26,743 nt of DNA from Tieghemiomyces parasiticus (taxonomy: Eukaryota > Kickxellomycota > Dimargaritomycetes > Dimargaritales > Dimargaritaceae), in assembly GCA_027575765.1 (NCBI GenBank), contig JANBPT010000665.1, forward strand, positions 1 through 26,743. Direction: 5' to 3'. The position numbers and the translations under genes were made by a program. This document shows, one piece after another, positions 1 through 10,714 of this stretch (positions are counted from its first letter, which is position 1; each line of letters opens with the position of its first letter). The notes beneath the pieces were generated by a model that was not told the DNA's origin, ran no database searches, and saw only the letters and a program-made list of their open reading frames with translations.

Positions 1-445
1 GAGTGATAAGGTATCGGGCAAGATATTCACCAGTCAGTATCGGGTCGACAGCATGTAGGCCCGCGTCCCCCGTTAGTTGCCCGTACCCGCTTCGCCTGGC
101 GATTGATACTTTTACTCAAGCCGTGTCGGCACTATATCCCTTCCCTATGGTTTCGCTCGAGGATTCTAGGCGCTTCAACTAGGCCCTCGGGCTCTCCCAG
201 TGACCACCATGTTGATGATTATTGGCACCACTTCTCCCGCCGCCGCGATATTCCTCAGCGGCCTTGAACTTTCTTTTTTTTCTCTTTCTTTGTACTATGA
301 TCCATCTACTGAGCTACGCTTATCACAGTAAAGTCATTAACTGGCATCTCTGAATGATGTGGCACACAATATAAAACGTAAATTAACAAAGGATGGGGGG
401 ATCAATCCCGTGTAGCAGGCACTTTGGCGTCAACTATTCAGCTGA
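1..445. other. Intergenic, downstream of CHS7
   Basis: No coding region is supported here. On the minus strand this is the 3' flank of CHS7. It contains an AT-rich patch around 370-395 but no canonical AATAAA on that strand. A purine/pyrimidine-biased patch (T-rich on the plus strand) lies at about 268-292. Confidence 0.6.
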
Positions 446-1803
446 CTAAGACTTCACGGCATCGGCCTCGTACACTTCGGGGTCATCAGCTGGGGCGAGT
501 CATGTGTAGGTTCAAAGGCAATGATGGCATGGTTGGTTAATACAGTAGTGCGAGATCAAAGATTAGATTGGTTAGCAGGTTAACGTGGCCGTGAGAGCCG
601 AGCACCATACTGATCAACGAACGGGGCAACTATTTCGGCGGGGAGGAATCCCACCGGCATCTTCCAGGCCTTCGCACCGAGGACTTACCGGCAGTCAAGG
701 TGACCCAGTAAATATAAAGTAGACAGAGACTGATGGTGGTCAATAGTGTCGCTAAGAGGAGACCGTCGGTCGAGCCGTTTGAGCTTTCGCAGAGCGGTAC
801 GCTGCCAGCATATAGGAAAACCTGACCGACGGCGAACACCAGTACAGCTCCGTAGAGATAGACTAGCCGCCCGAGGCATGAGGCAGGGGGGACAGGAAAG
901 TTAATCAGCACCATTGAATACCATAGCCGGTTAGTTACCCGGTCAATCGTGGTCAGAAAAATATCCTACACATTGCGTGGCAGTAGAGAAAATGCGCACC
1001 AGGTTGGTCGCCCCGGAACGATTACCAGAATCCAGGACTCTGCTTGCAGTTCCGTGACTTTCGTTGGCCCCGTACGGTGATTGGACCACTCGGCAGGGCT
1101 CTTTCCGAACTCCCTAGGGTTTTAACAACCGCGGAAGGAGGGGACACTTACGTAACGGTCGCCGGATGGCCAGGAACCGTACCACGAGGAAGGTCTGCAG
1201 GGCCAAATAAGTTCCAATGGATACCAGGGGCAGGGTTACGTAGAGCGTGAAGATAGCCGGAGAATCCAGTCCACCGATCCCGTCAAGGGGGATGAGAGCT
1301 GGGGTGAGGCCGAGACGGGTATCTAGCGCCACGTACAGCGCAATCCCGAACAGGACGGCCGCGGTGGCCAGCAGGATAGTCAGTGAGATCCAGCCGCCGT
1401 CGGGTATCAACTGGTAGCCGGTGAATCCGTTGTACAGGAGACACCAGAAGGTGGCGGCGACGAGGGCGACGTAGATGCAGGCGATCCACGGACTGATATT
1501 GGGGAACGTCCAGCCCACCGTCAGGATTTGGGCCACCAGGACACAGGCGTAGAGCAGGTACAGGTACGAAAACTCCTTACGGCCCACGCCCGTCAGTCGA
1601 CCCTTGACGCGGCAGCAGAGGTAGGTCACGACGACTAGGCACACCAGGGATACTACAAAGTCGCCCGGATTGGTGAAAACCACCGACCCGTCGGCCAGGG
1701 TGGGGCCGCTGGCCTCACACCTGGGCGGCGGGCGTCGAATGAAGATACCGCACACGGGCGCGTTGCATATTTGGCACACCTCGCGGAAACTACCGTAGTG
1801 CAT
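446..1803 (-). CDS. CHS7: Chitin synthase export chaperone (Chs7 family), 3 exons
   Basis: Chs7 is a polytopic ER protein needed for chitin synthase III (Chs3) to leave the ER. Exons, in transcript order, are 1803-1152, 862-689 and 489-446. They join in frame to 289 aa, close to the roughly 300 aa usual for the family. Both introns (863-1151 and 490-688) start GTAAGT. The N-terminus matches the family opening (GSF near residue 4, then spaced cysteines at 10, 13 and 18). The VGRKE motif lies at 73-77 and an NGF.GYQL segment at 125-132. About seven hydrophobic segments are seen, near 47-64, 79-97, 104-124, 138-160, 183-207, 219-236 and 250-270. The RRPL-to-VGQVFLYAG stretch crosses the first splice with exactly the family spacing, which fixes that junction. 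Exon 3 is only 44 nt and encodes a short acidic tail (DDPEVYEADAVKS). The start is the first ATG after a 314-nt ATG-free leader. The family call rests on remembered homology, not a search. Confidence 0.93.
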
Positions 1804-3784
1804 GGCACGTCTAGGCCCCAGTGACTAACCGGTAAGGACTCGGCGGTCCGCCTAGGGAAGGGTGTGGAGGGGGGGGCGGCGGAACCTACAGAGGTACTGG
1901 TGACAGGTCCTGCGTAGTATCCGACTAGGTTGCTCAGCGGCGAAGGTCGCTGGGAAAAAGGTAGACGCTTCTTGATATTGGAGGTGGACGACGGTGCGTG
2001 TTTGATGTTGAAGGACGTGTCGGTCGAATGAATACGAGAATACTGGAGCGGGTCAAAAATGGCGGGCCAGGGAAAGTATAAACCAGCTATCGGTCTACCT
2101 TCGGCGGCTGGTAAGGGCATTAGGAAGTGGTGGCGAGGAGGAGGAGGAGGAGGAGGGAGGGGGGCTGCCAGAAACTAGCCTTGGCCCAGCACTGCCGACT
2201 ACAGAGCAACTGTCCCCGCCCTTCCAGCAGCAGTGCCCGAGATGACAGCGGTGGAGAGAGGGAGGCCTGATTAAGGAGACCCCGGCTGCAGGTCCGAGCC
2301 AGCCAGGTAAAGGAGGTAGCGAGGGACATCCAAGTCTACACCCTGCCTGTCCACGCCGCCGTTCCTCTAACGCGCCCCTTTCGTTCATCTCACAGACATA
2401 AATCAGTACGATGCTGAATCGCGTAGGTCTTTTAAGGAGTCACGACGTCTCCCGCTATGCAACATGACAGGTCAGCCCTGCAGCCTGCTGTTGGCTCGTC
2501 CCTAGATTCGGTGGTCAACCGTTTCCGTGTAAGATAAATGCACTAAGCCAGGTGTGGTCAGGAAAAAACACCATTGACAAAGCGAAAAGAAGGGCCAGTT
2601 TGGTCGTGCGTCGTTTGTGGCCGATACTTTGGAAACGATGGCCTGCCGGATCATGCCTCTAAGGCACCCAGCAGTGACTCTAGACGCTCAGTAAGGGTGA
2701 GGGTTTATAAAACTAGCAATGCCAAATCTTTATCTTGCAGATAGATTATGAAGATTTTAGATACAGTGGGTCGTTTGGCATAACCCCCGATTCAGAGACC
2801 AGACATTCCACACCGCACAATGCGACTTGCCATATTTCCACTCTCTACAGCTCCAGCGTCCCAGCCCCTCTCCTAATGCCCTACTGACAAGCTCGTAGCC
2901 TAGATACTCTATCGGTAGCTGAGTTCCTAGGATCTTATGCTCAAGGGAATACATACTAATCTAACCGTCATCTCGGGTTCTGCTGGCCCAGACCCCACCA
3001 TCATTAACAGACGACCAGCCTGCTTTCGTACGGGTCACAGTTTTCCCTGGGGACGCCGGTTCAGCGGTTCCTCGGACCTTGGAGGGTCAGGTCACGGGCC
3101 CAGCCGGAGCAAGGACCCTGGCTGACCAATGCGCCTTTATCCAAGCGCTGTCATTCGTCCTCTAAGACCGCGCGCACGGCCTTACCATAAAGACTCTGGT
3201 TTGTATAACTCATCCAGTTAATAGATTACGTGTAACCTTCCTGACGGCTAACACCACTGGCATACACATTTTGATGGCCACTATCCTAAAATAGCTCACC
3301 CAACGCCCGCTGGCACTCATGGCCGGTCATGGTGTCCTGTGACTGGCCCCGTACTACTTCAACTACACCGAAGACGCTTCGCATCCGAGAGTTTCTAGGG
3401 GCAGCCCAATGGCCTTAGGTGTAATTTTTTTGTATGGCTAGAAAGAGCACTCCGAACTGTTTAGTGTGGTGATTATTTCTTGAAGTAGACGTTGACTAGA
3501 GCCCTATTACAGCCACCGCTAAGTGCTATTAGTGTGTGACCTATTGACTTGATTTCTCTCCTGCCCCTCATTCGTTATGAAATTTCACTTCGGATCCTTT
3601 CGATTGAATGCAAACGCTAATTTTACCACCATATCTATGGACCCTAGGTTTCCCACGGGTGAGCCGGGCCGGTCAGGCAGGGTGCGGGTTCCGTTTAAAA
3701 GGAAATAAAGTTAACTACAATGTCTGGCTCGGGGACAGTAAAAAAAGGGTGATAGAATCCAGACGTACTAGTACACACCCGGTG
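1804..3784. other. Intergenic: CHS7 leader/promoter and TLG2 3' flank
   Basis: No gene is established. On the minus strand, 2117-1804 carries no ATG and is the likely CHS7 leader. A GAG/CTC microsatellite sits behind it at 2135-2156. The interval 2547-2747 holds an open plus-strand frame with a CVVCGRYF motif but no start codon (see findings). The rest shows no recognisable structure. No AATAAA for TLG2 was seen on the minus strand. Confidence 0.6.
2135..2156. repeat. (GAG)7 trinucleotide microsatellite
   Basis: Seven perfect GAG units followed by a G-rich tail. Read on the CHS7 sense strand this is a CTC repeat, part of the pyrimidine-rich sequence upstream of that gene. Confidence 0.95.
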
Positions 3785-5873
3785 TCATTTCCGCCGCACG
3801 TGCTTGAGGATAAGAGTTACGATAAGGATGGCGATAATGACAAGCAGGATTATGACAAACTTTTGCGAGGTACCCTTTTTCTGGATACGGTTGCCCTATC
3901 AAGTAGACGCGGTCAGTTCAAGATGGAGGGGGCATATGGTGGTATATCGGGCAGGGCGGTTAGTAAGTTGCCAGCACTCAGGAACAGTTAATGGGGATTG
4001 AGCGGGGACCGTGGATCGCGCACTACTCCTGATGATGGCTACACCCACCTCGTCCAGTTCCTCGTTGGCCTTGACCACGTGGACCACTACCTGTTCGACA
4101 TTGTAGTCGATACGGTCCAAAAGGGTGCCCTGGTCGATGACCATCGTTTGCATCTCCTTAAAAATTTCGGCTACCGTTGAGATGGACTTGGCGATTTCCT
4201 CAATCTCACGTTCACGTTCAGTGATGGTCGTGTCGTTGTCCTTCATGGTCGCAATCTGCTCGTCGGTGAGGTCAAAGTTAAATGACCGTTCCTGCGAGGC
4301 ATCGACGGTACTCGAGGCGTCCACGGAAAACAGGTTTTGGTTCCGGCTACGGAGGCTTCGCATCTCTGACAAGTGGTGTGTATGGAGCGGTGTAAGTCGG
4401 GGGAGTCAGATTGGGGGTGTGAGCCAAGTTACTGGCCAGTAGAAGAATTAAGCTCGTACAACGGTGGGGGGAGGCGGAATCATAGCTCAGCGGTGCGCGC
4501 TCCACCTAAACCCTATTATGCCTTACTGTCGAGGTAGATGGACTGGCTCTTGCGGAAATCGGTGGAGAGTGTCTGCAACTTGGAGGCCATGGACGTGCGG
4601 ATATTCCGGCCCACCGCCGCATCCTGACCGTCGCTCTCGGCTGATACAATGTGCTTGACCAGTTCCTGGCACTCGCGAAATTTCTGAAAATGAGAAAGGG
4701 TAGACATAAGGGGATCTTAGTTGGTCAGCACGGTAGGGGGCGTAAGCACTACGGGCGACTGGGCATACCAGATGCTATGGCGTAGATGCATGTAGGGAAT
4801 ACGGTAGCCTGCCACCCCTGCCTCGAATGGAAAGTTGTCTAGCACGTCGCACGCAGGAGGGGGGGGGACTTACTTTGGTGATGGAGTCGGTCATATCCTC
4901 GATGGCCTCCTCCTCCTCACGCCGATCGTCGAAGCCCGGTAATAGGTGCTTCTTATGAAGGGAGGCGAGGTACTTCACTACATGTCAGCGGTGACGGAGG
5001 TGATAGAAATAAAGTGGAAAAAATGGTCAGACAAGATAATCGCCTGTGACAACTATTCGAAAGTAGGGCCGAAAAGGGTTCATCCTAGCCAGAAGATGGC
5101 CGCCAGGGGCGGGGGCTAGGTTGAGGCACTTACTGTCATTGCGGATCTGGCCGAATTTCTCGTTAATTTCGTCAACCAAATCGACCCTGTATTGTGAAGT
5201 GGGATAAGGTTGTAGCAGAATCGTTAGTAAAAACTGAAGTGGAATAGCCGAGACACCTAATCCTCACCAACGATGCAGGTTGGAGAGGCCACCGCCCCTC
5301 GCAGTGGGTAGTGCAGTGGGCCAGGGTCTAGAGCTACAGTGGGCCCGTCCACGGCGTGATCGACGGGCCAGGCGTGCTAGTGTTATAGGATAGAGTAAGG
5401 ACGGGAGCGGTGACATGGTAACAGGTGACCATTAGAGACAGAAATGGCATGAGAGAGAGGGGGGCAGTAGAGGTCCGAAGGGAACGATTAGGAGGCGTCC
5501 GATACTAAGCCTGCGCGCAGCGAGATAGGCCCACCTGGTCCACACGCTCCCGCCCGCCTAGATCACTTGGGCAATGGTCATGGACCAGGAAGGTTGCCAA
5601 GACTTACCGGGCTCACCATTTAGGGGGGAGGACGGCCATTTCGATGATGACATCGCCGGTGTCTAGCGGGCCCATGCCGCCGACCGACGGGGAGAAGGAA
5701 GAGCCGTCACGGATGAGGCCCTCTCGTTCGCTGCTGATGGATGATGCGGTCCCGCTGCGACCGCGCGTTCCGCCGCCGGGTGGCCGCTGCGACCGCGCCC
5801 GGTGTCGCCGATGGGTGTGGCCGAAGGAATTGCGATATTGGACAAAGAGGAAGGTGCGATTGCGGGTAGCCAT
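3785..5873 (-). CDS. TLG2: Qa-SNARE Tlg2/syntaxin-16, 6 exons
   Basis: This is a t-SNARE of the trans-Golgi network and endosomes, mediating fusion of endosome-derived vesicles with the SM protein Vps45. Exons in transcript order are 5873-5617, 5186-5134, 4977-4874, 4683-4527, 4365-4049 and 3895-3785. They join in frame to 332 aa, near the usual 325-400. Introns are 430, 156, 190, 161 and 153 nt, with donors GTGAGC, GTAAGT, GTAAGT, GTAAGG and GTGGGT. Residues 1-19 resemble the N-peptide that binds Vps45 (MATRNRTFLFVQYRNSF). A PPKW motif ends exon 1. An Habc-like helical region covers about 87-190, including the LASLHKKHLLPGF motif shared with syntaxin-16. The SNARE helix runs about 240-300, with TEREREIEEIAKSI and the core IDQGTLLDRIDYNVE; the zero-layer glutamine is near residue 269. 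A single C-terminal membrane anchor lies at 309-326, followed by a short basic tail. Every junction restores the family alignment. Exon 2 is only 53 nt. Confidence 0.96.
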
Positions 5874-7139
5874 GGTGCAGGAGGTACGATGTCAAGTGTA
5901 GACGGGCCGTAAAGAAGCTATACATTAAGTGAACTGGCTCGGCAACGACAGGAATTTGGGCGGAGTAGCGGAGCCTGGATGAGCGCCGTCCAACCGGCGC
6001 CCCATCTCCCCACTCGCCAGCCCTTTGAGAGAACAACGAACTGCATTCCTCACTTTCCCCTGGCCAGTGCCAAGATTCTGGGCTCAGCAATTCCTTGCGA
6101 CTCGAACGAGCTCCGTGAAGCACTACTACCGGCATGGCATTCAGCCACTGTGAAAGGACTTGTGTGAAGCAAGTTTGCTCAGTCTGGGACTCGGATGCTG
6201 CAGGGCTGAGCTGGTGGATAGGAGAGGCGTTAAGAAGCTGCCGAGCCCCGCTCGCCACACCAGTCGGCAGGATGTCCGTCTGGGAATCAGGCCTGAACGG
6301 GGCGTCCTAAACAGGCCGCAGGGGAGGGAGAGGGCGATTGTGGCTGCTTAGAGAGACCGCCAAAGCCACCACGGCGTCCCCTTGCGACTGGCTCTGAACC
6401 CAGCTGACTGCGCCCTGCTCTGGCCTCGTAAGTCCGGTGCCGAACCTCGTGGTCGGAGGGGGGGGCGATAACCGGACAATCTCTTACTAAGCCAGGTAAG
6501 TGTCCAGGGGTGGTGGGTGGGAAGCTGGATACCGACAGCCGTGACCGCTTCGCTAGACGGCAAGCACCCTGGCCTGCCAACTGGGGCCTGGAAGGCCATG
6601 CGATACCCACTGTTTATACGCCACGCCAGATCGCCTCGGTCCGGGTGGGGAGGGGCTCGCGGCATGCCGCTCCAGTCTGTGCCGGGCCACGTACATTATT
6701 TGTCGGGAGCCCCGTCGTTCGTCTGAGCGACCGCGGAACTCTACCACATGTGGGTTGGACCTTGCACCGTCCACCTTGTTACCATAGATGGTAGGGGGGC
6801 AAATAGACAGGGTATTGTGGGACGGGGGCGAGTCCAAGGTAGATAGATATAAGAATGTCTGTGGCAGGCAGGCTGACGGTGGGGGGGGTGGGGGTTCTGG
6901 GCAGCCGCCCCCTTTGATCATCAAGCTGGAATCCTCGCCCGGCCTAGTTCTCAAAGCCTCCGAGCCGATCACTGCCCACCCACCTGGACCGTCCTGTTCG
7001 CCGCTGGTGGTCCGTCGATGCGCCGGCCAACCCAGGCTGGCTTCCCTGCACCAGCCTGATGTATGCCGGCCCTCTGGCCCTGCACCTCGGACCATACACA
7101 ATACTCCCCGCACCGCATTCACACATCCATACGGCCACT
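5874..7139. other. Divergent intergenic between TLG2 and PIN4
   Basis: Shared upstream region of TLG2 (minus) and PIN4 (plus). Several open frames of 60-197 codons occur on both strands. They overlap one another, lack recognisable motifs and look like chance openings in GC-rich DNA. No TATA box at a useful distance from either start was identified. Confidence 0.5.
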
Positions 7140-7856
7140 GACGCACTTTAGCACTTTTTTTTTCTCATGATCCCCTCTCCTCCCCTCCTTTCCGCCTTGG
7201 CCGGCTGGCTGGCCACCCACCCCGCCCGGCCACGCTGGCCGCGGGGGGGGGCATAGACCCTTCTTAATCCTACCCTTCTGCCTCGGCAACTCGTCTCGCC
7301 TTTTCGATATCAACCCACTCCGTTTTTTTTCTACGCCGCTTCGCTCATCCTGCCTTGCAGCCCCGTTGCCCCACGACCTCTTACGCGTCACAACCTCATC
7401 TGCCGCCCAGCTGTTCGTGCATTCGACCTCTTCTTTGCTTAATTTAGTCCCCGCCTCGTTCCACGACTGCCTCTTTCTGCGCCCGATGCGTCCGGCGGCC
7501 ATGACCCGTTAGTCTCCATTTTGCCCTCCGTAGTACCGCAACCGACCCTTATCGTTACCACCAGCTTCCCTCTGTGTACGCCTACCTTATCTGCTTCTAT
7601 TTACCCCTCCTCCTTCTGACCGTCCCATCAGCTCACGACCACCTGCCGTCTACTCGCGGCTCCCAGCGACCTTTACGGCCCAACTTCTTTTTACGTACCA
7701 CCCGGCCTCGTCCGCATAGGTCTTCTGTAGTATACCCGATCACCCTCCAACCACACACTCACACCCGCGTCTTTGCTCGACCGTTTTGTCAGCCCCCGTT
7801 TTTATTCTCTACCGTTCTTAGCTCTCGGGCCCCCCAATCCTCCGACCACTTCTGCC
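7140..7856 (+). promoter_or_regulatory. Pyrimidine-rich promoter/5' leader of PIN4
   Basis: The plus strand is strongly C+T biased throughout, with runs of T or C and few purines. From 7513 to the PIN4 start there is no ATG in 344 nt, while CAT occurs three times. The same arrangement precedes the zinc-finger gene, so I read it as leader plus core promoter. The transcription start and any leader intron cannot be placed from sequence. Confidence 0.5.
7486..7512 (+). promoter_or_regulatory. Upstream ORF candidate, 8 codons
   Basis: A short frame (MRPAAMTR, then TAG) carries two in-frame ATGs. These are the last ATGs before the PIN4 start 345 nt downstream. If the transcript begins above 7486, scanning ribosomes would meet this uORF first. 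Nothing else shows that it is used. Confidence 0.25.
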
Positions 7857-9839
7857 ATGTCGACTCTACAGAATCTCCATGATAGTCTGGACCATCTCTC
7901 TCTGGGCGAGACTCCCGGGTCCAACCCCGAGGCCCATCGCGGCCGGCCCCTGTCGGTGCACTTTTCCTCGGGTACCGACCTGGCTACTACCCTGGGCGGC
8001 ACAGCCACCTCCGCCTACCCTGCCAGCGCCGGGTATGCTCCGCTGACCTCCTCGGCGGGTTTGGCTGCGGAGCTCAACCGCGCCGCTAGTAAACGCGACA
8101 AGCGTCGCTCGATGCAGCTGCCCCTGCAGGCCTCGGCCCTAGCTACCCACCCCATGTACCCGTCGCCCTACCAGATGGCCAGCGGCTCGCAACCCCTTCA
8201 CCACCCGCCGCTCTACTCCCCGCAGTTGGCGCAGTTCCCTGGGATGCCCGCAAACCCAGCTCCGGTGGGCCACCCCCGCCCTGGCCGCAGTCGGCCCCCG
8301 TCGAAATCGATGAGTTTCCCGATGCGCCCGCCGACCGTAGGTGGTCAGTACCACCTCCGCCACCACATGCCGCTGCACACGCCCCAGGGTCCCGGCATCC
8401 CCGCGGCCGGCGGCTATCCAGCCCCGCTCCCCGGCTACTACCACATGGGTCTGGATCCTAGCATGGTCCGCCCGCTGCCTATGACGACGCCTGCTGCCGA
8501 CGAGATCCCCACCGCCGTCGTGATCAAGAACATTGACTTCACTATCAAGCGCGAGGTGTTGCTGCAGACCATCGCCATGATGGATATCCCCATGCCCTAC
8601 GCCCTCAATTACCACTATGAGGGAGGTCTGTTCCGCGGCCTGGCTTTCGCCAACTTCCGTACCCCTGAAGAGACTATGGTGGTTATTGCGCACCTCAATG
8701 GACTCGACCTGGCCGGGCGCAAGCTCAAGGTTGAGTATAAGCGCATGCTCTCAGCCGACGCTGAGGCCGCCAAACAGGAGGCCCGCCTTGCCCATCGCAA
8801 CTCCATCTCGGGTGGTGTTCCCCCGGCCCTGGACCTGACCCGTCGCCCGTCCCCATCGGCCGCCCCGGGCGAATCAGGCTCGACCCCCACCTCCGCTACC
8901 CCAATCAAGCTGGACGACCCCATCACCCGCGAGTGCTACGACCAGATTGCTGCTTTCCGCCACGACAAAGCGCGCCGGGAGCTTGAACTCGATCTCCCGT
9001 CAAATGAAGCCTACGCCGTGATGGCGGCCATCGCCGAGCGCTTCGGGCTGACCGCCCATCCCATCTACGGCTCCGGCGCCCGGACCTCCCCCACGGCTGA
9101 GGGTGCCGAACCCGCTTCCCCGCCCGCCAAGGTCGGGGTGCGCCTGGTCAAGCCCGCCGAGACCCCTCGGACGGACGCCCCGCGGGCCCGCCACAACCGC
9201 TACTCCATCGCCGGGGCTCCCACGGGCAACGTGCCGCCCATGCCTAAACCCAACCGCGGCCGCCTCACCTCCGAATCGCACGCCCAGCACCCCATGTACG
9301 CTGGCTTTGGTGGTTACGGTGTCAAGCCCGTGGGTATGGCCGGTATCTATCCCGGCGACGCCTTACTGGCCTCGTCCCCGTACGCCCCGGTCCATCACCA
9401 TCCGCACCATCACCAGCAGCCACCGCTCGTCGACGAGTACGGTGCGGACGCCGACAGCACCCGGAGCCCCGCTGGCCGGTTCCGTAGCGTGAGCTTCTCG
9501 GTGGGACCCCGCCCCGTCTCGGGTGCGACTGGCAGTGGTGATCACTCGCGCATCCCCACGGCCTCGGGCTCACCGTCCACCCCAACGTCCAGCTCGCCCG
9601 CCTCGGCAGCCTTCCAGGGCTACCCGGCGCGCATGCTCAACGCCGCGGTGGTTGCCCCCACCCGTCAGCCCCGCGGCCCTGATCTTTCACAGAACTTTTC
9701 TCTGCGCACCGCCCTGCTCCACCAGATGAGTACGGTCGGCCTGGCCGTCGATGCCCCGCCGGCGGCGGCTCCCGCCCACCACGGCCACCCCGGTTACTAT
9801 GCCCAGACCCCCATGGGCCACGCCGGTGCCTTCATGTAG
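7857..9839 (+). CDS. PIN4: PIN4/Cip-like RRM RNA-binding protein, intronless
   Basis: This 660-aa protein is intronless from the first ATG after the long leader (context TGCCATGT). One RRM lies near residues 219-298, with RNP2-like VVIKNIDF at about 221-228 and RNP1 RGLAFANF at 260-267. The RRM is preceded by DEIPTA and followed by GRKLKVEYKRML, a layout typical of budding-yeast Pin4/Mdt1 and fission-yeast Cip1/Cip2. A second conserved block near 353-405 (ITRECYDQIAAFRHD through ERFGLTAHP) corresponds to the R3H-like region after the RRM in that family. The flanks are low complexity, rich in Pro, Ser, Gly, His and Ala, with a His-rich patch near residues 512-521. Pin4 interacts with Rad53 in the DNA-damage response, and Cip1/Cip2 act with Csx1 in stress mRNA control. 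Whether that role holds here is inference. Codon third positions are strongly C/G. Family assignment is firm; strict orthology is less so. Confidence 0.9.
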   Translation: MSTLQNLHDSLDHLSLGETPGSNPEAHRGRPLSVHFSSGTDLATTLGGTATSAYPASAGYAPLTSSAGLAAELNRAASKRDKRRSMQLPLQASALATHPMYPSPYQMASGSQPLHHPPLYSPQLAQFPGMPANPAPVGHPRPGRSRPPSKSMSFPMRPPTVGGQYHLRHHMPLHTPQGPGIPAAGGYPAPLPGYYHMGLDPSMVRPLPMTTPAADEIPTAVVIKNIDFTIKREVLLQTIAMMDIPMPYALNYHYEGGLFRGLAFANFRTPEETMVVIAHLNGLDLAGRKLKVEYKRMLSADAEAAKQEARLAHRNSISGGVPPALDLTRRPSPSAAPGESGSTPTSATPIKLDDPITRECYDQIAAFRHDKARRELELDLPSNEAYAVMAAIAERFGLTAHPIYGSGARTSPTAEGAEPASPPAKVGVRLVKPAETPRTDAPRARHNRYSIAGAPTGNVPPMPKPNRGRLTSESHAQHPMYAGFGGYGVKPVGMAGIYPGDALLASSPYAPVHHHPHHHQQPPLVDEYGADADSTRSPAGRFRSVSFSVGPRPVSGATGSGDHSRIPTASGSPSTPTSSSPASAAFQGYPARMLNAAVVAPTRQPRGPDLSQNFSLRTALLHQMSTVGLAVDAPPAAAPAHHGHPGYYAQTPMGHAGAFM

Positions 9840-10451
9840 AGAAGCCTCACATTTCTATATTTTGCATCACCCCGCTCCCCGTCAGGTTTATGGGGACTCG
9901 GGTACGCGCACTTCCTGTCCGATTGAGGTATCCTCTCTGTCCCTCTTGCTTTTGGTAGCCTTTGCTATCCTTCCTCTACCACCCCACTCCTACGAGTGGC
10001 CGGGTCCAGCATCCGCACCGGTTTCCTATCCCCCCTCAGACTACGCACGCCCTGCTCTCTCTCTCCCCATCCTTTTAGTGACTATTGAATTGACATTAAA
10101 GTATTTGGCAACTGTGCCACACGGTGCCGGCCGTTAGCGGCTCGATCGATTATTGACGGGGCGAGATGAGACATGGGGATAAGTAGTCTCCTTGGCAAAC
10201 GTCGCCATAGCTCTGGATTCACCGCTCTACCTACTCCCATGGTCCGGTATGGATTTAGGCCCCAAGGGGACCTCCTAGCAGGCAACTTAGGGGATAAGGC
10301 TCGTGCTAGAGGTGAAATAGGCTAGCATGGACGTGTACTTCCTGAATACTACGATGACGGAGAGTGCTCAGCTCGCTGCGCCGACTTAAACCTCTCAACC
10401 CACCCCTTATTGAATACAAGTTAGAGGGATATGGCAGAGTAAGCAACCCAT
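9840..10451. other. PIN4 3' flank
   Basis: C+T-rich sequence continues for about 240 nt after the PIN4 stop, ending near a possible ATTAAA signal. The remainder shows no gene or repeat that I can support. Confidence 0.5.
10095..10100 (+). promoter_or_regulatory. Possible poly(A) signal (ATTAAA) of PIN4
   Basis: ATTAAA, the commonest variant hexamer, occurs about 255 nt after the PIN4 stop in a locally AT-rich patch. No AATAAA lies closer. Confidence 0.35.
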
Positions 10452-10603
10452 GACCCGTCCCCTCCCCTCGTTGTGTGCCCTCAGTCTTGTACTTTTTGAC
10501 CTACCGGTCCCACCGCACAGTTTAGCCGCTAAACGAGCGCCGGACTCACACTACTAATTGCACCATCCCTCATTGCTCCGCCCCACCCCCCCCCTCACCA
10601 AGA
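10452..10603 (+). promoter_or_regulatory. Pyrimidine-rich, ATG-free leader of GUK1
   Basis: C+T-rich sequence without an ATG, with a C run near 10586-10594, ends directly at the first in-frame ATG of GUK1 (10604). It resembles the leaders of the other genes here and supports 10604 as a usable start. Confidence 0.45.
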
Positions 10604-10714
10604 ATGCTCGGCATCCGCCTCACCCGATCGCTTCCGTCGCCACGCCTGATAACGAATCCCATCCTACACTGTTCGTCACCCCGCATCGCACTCTCCCGGA
10701 ATTTCTCTAACAGC
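10604..10714 (+). other. Candidate mitochondrial presequence of long GUK1 form
   Basis: Thirty-seven codons between the first ATG and the conventional start stay open and in frame. The peptide begins [16 protein letters not shown]. It has five Arg, many Ser/Leu/Ile and no Asp or Glu, and ends near SRNFSNS, an R-x-F-S pattern common just before presequence cleavage sites. These are hallmarks of matrix-targeting signals. Use of this start and import are inference. Confidence 0.5.

Noticed and set aside
5707..6258. 183-codon minus-strand frame overlapping TLG2 exon 1
   Set aside because: Out of frame with the clearly homologous TLG2 exon; a shadow frame.
6553..7146. 197-codon minus-strand open frame upstream of PIN4
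   Set aside because: No recognisable domain, overlaps an equally long frame on the other strand, and sits in the divergent promoter interval.
7773..7856. Upstream extension of the PIN4 frame
   Set aside because: The extension starts at TTG, not ATG; the first ATG in frame is 7857 and the segment is leader-like.
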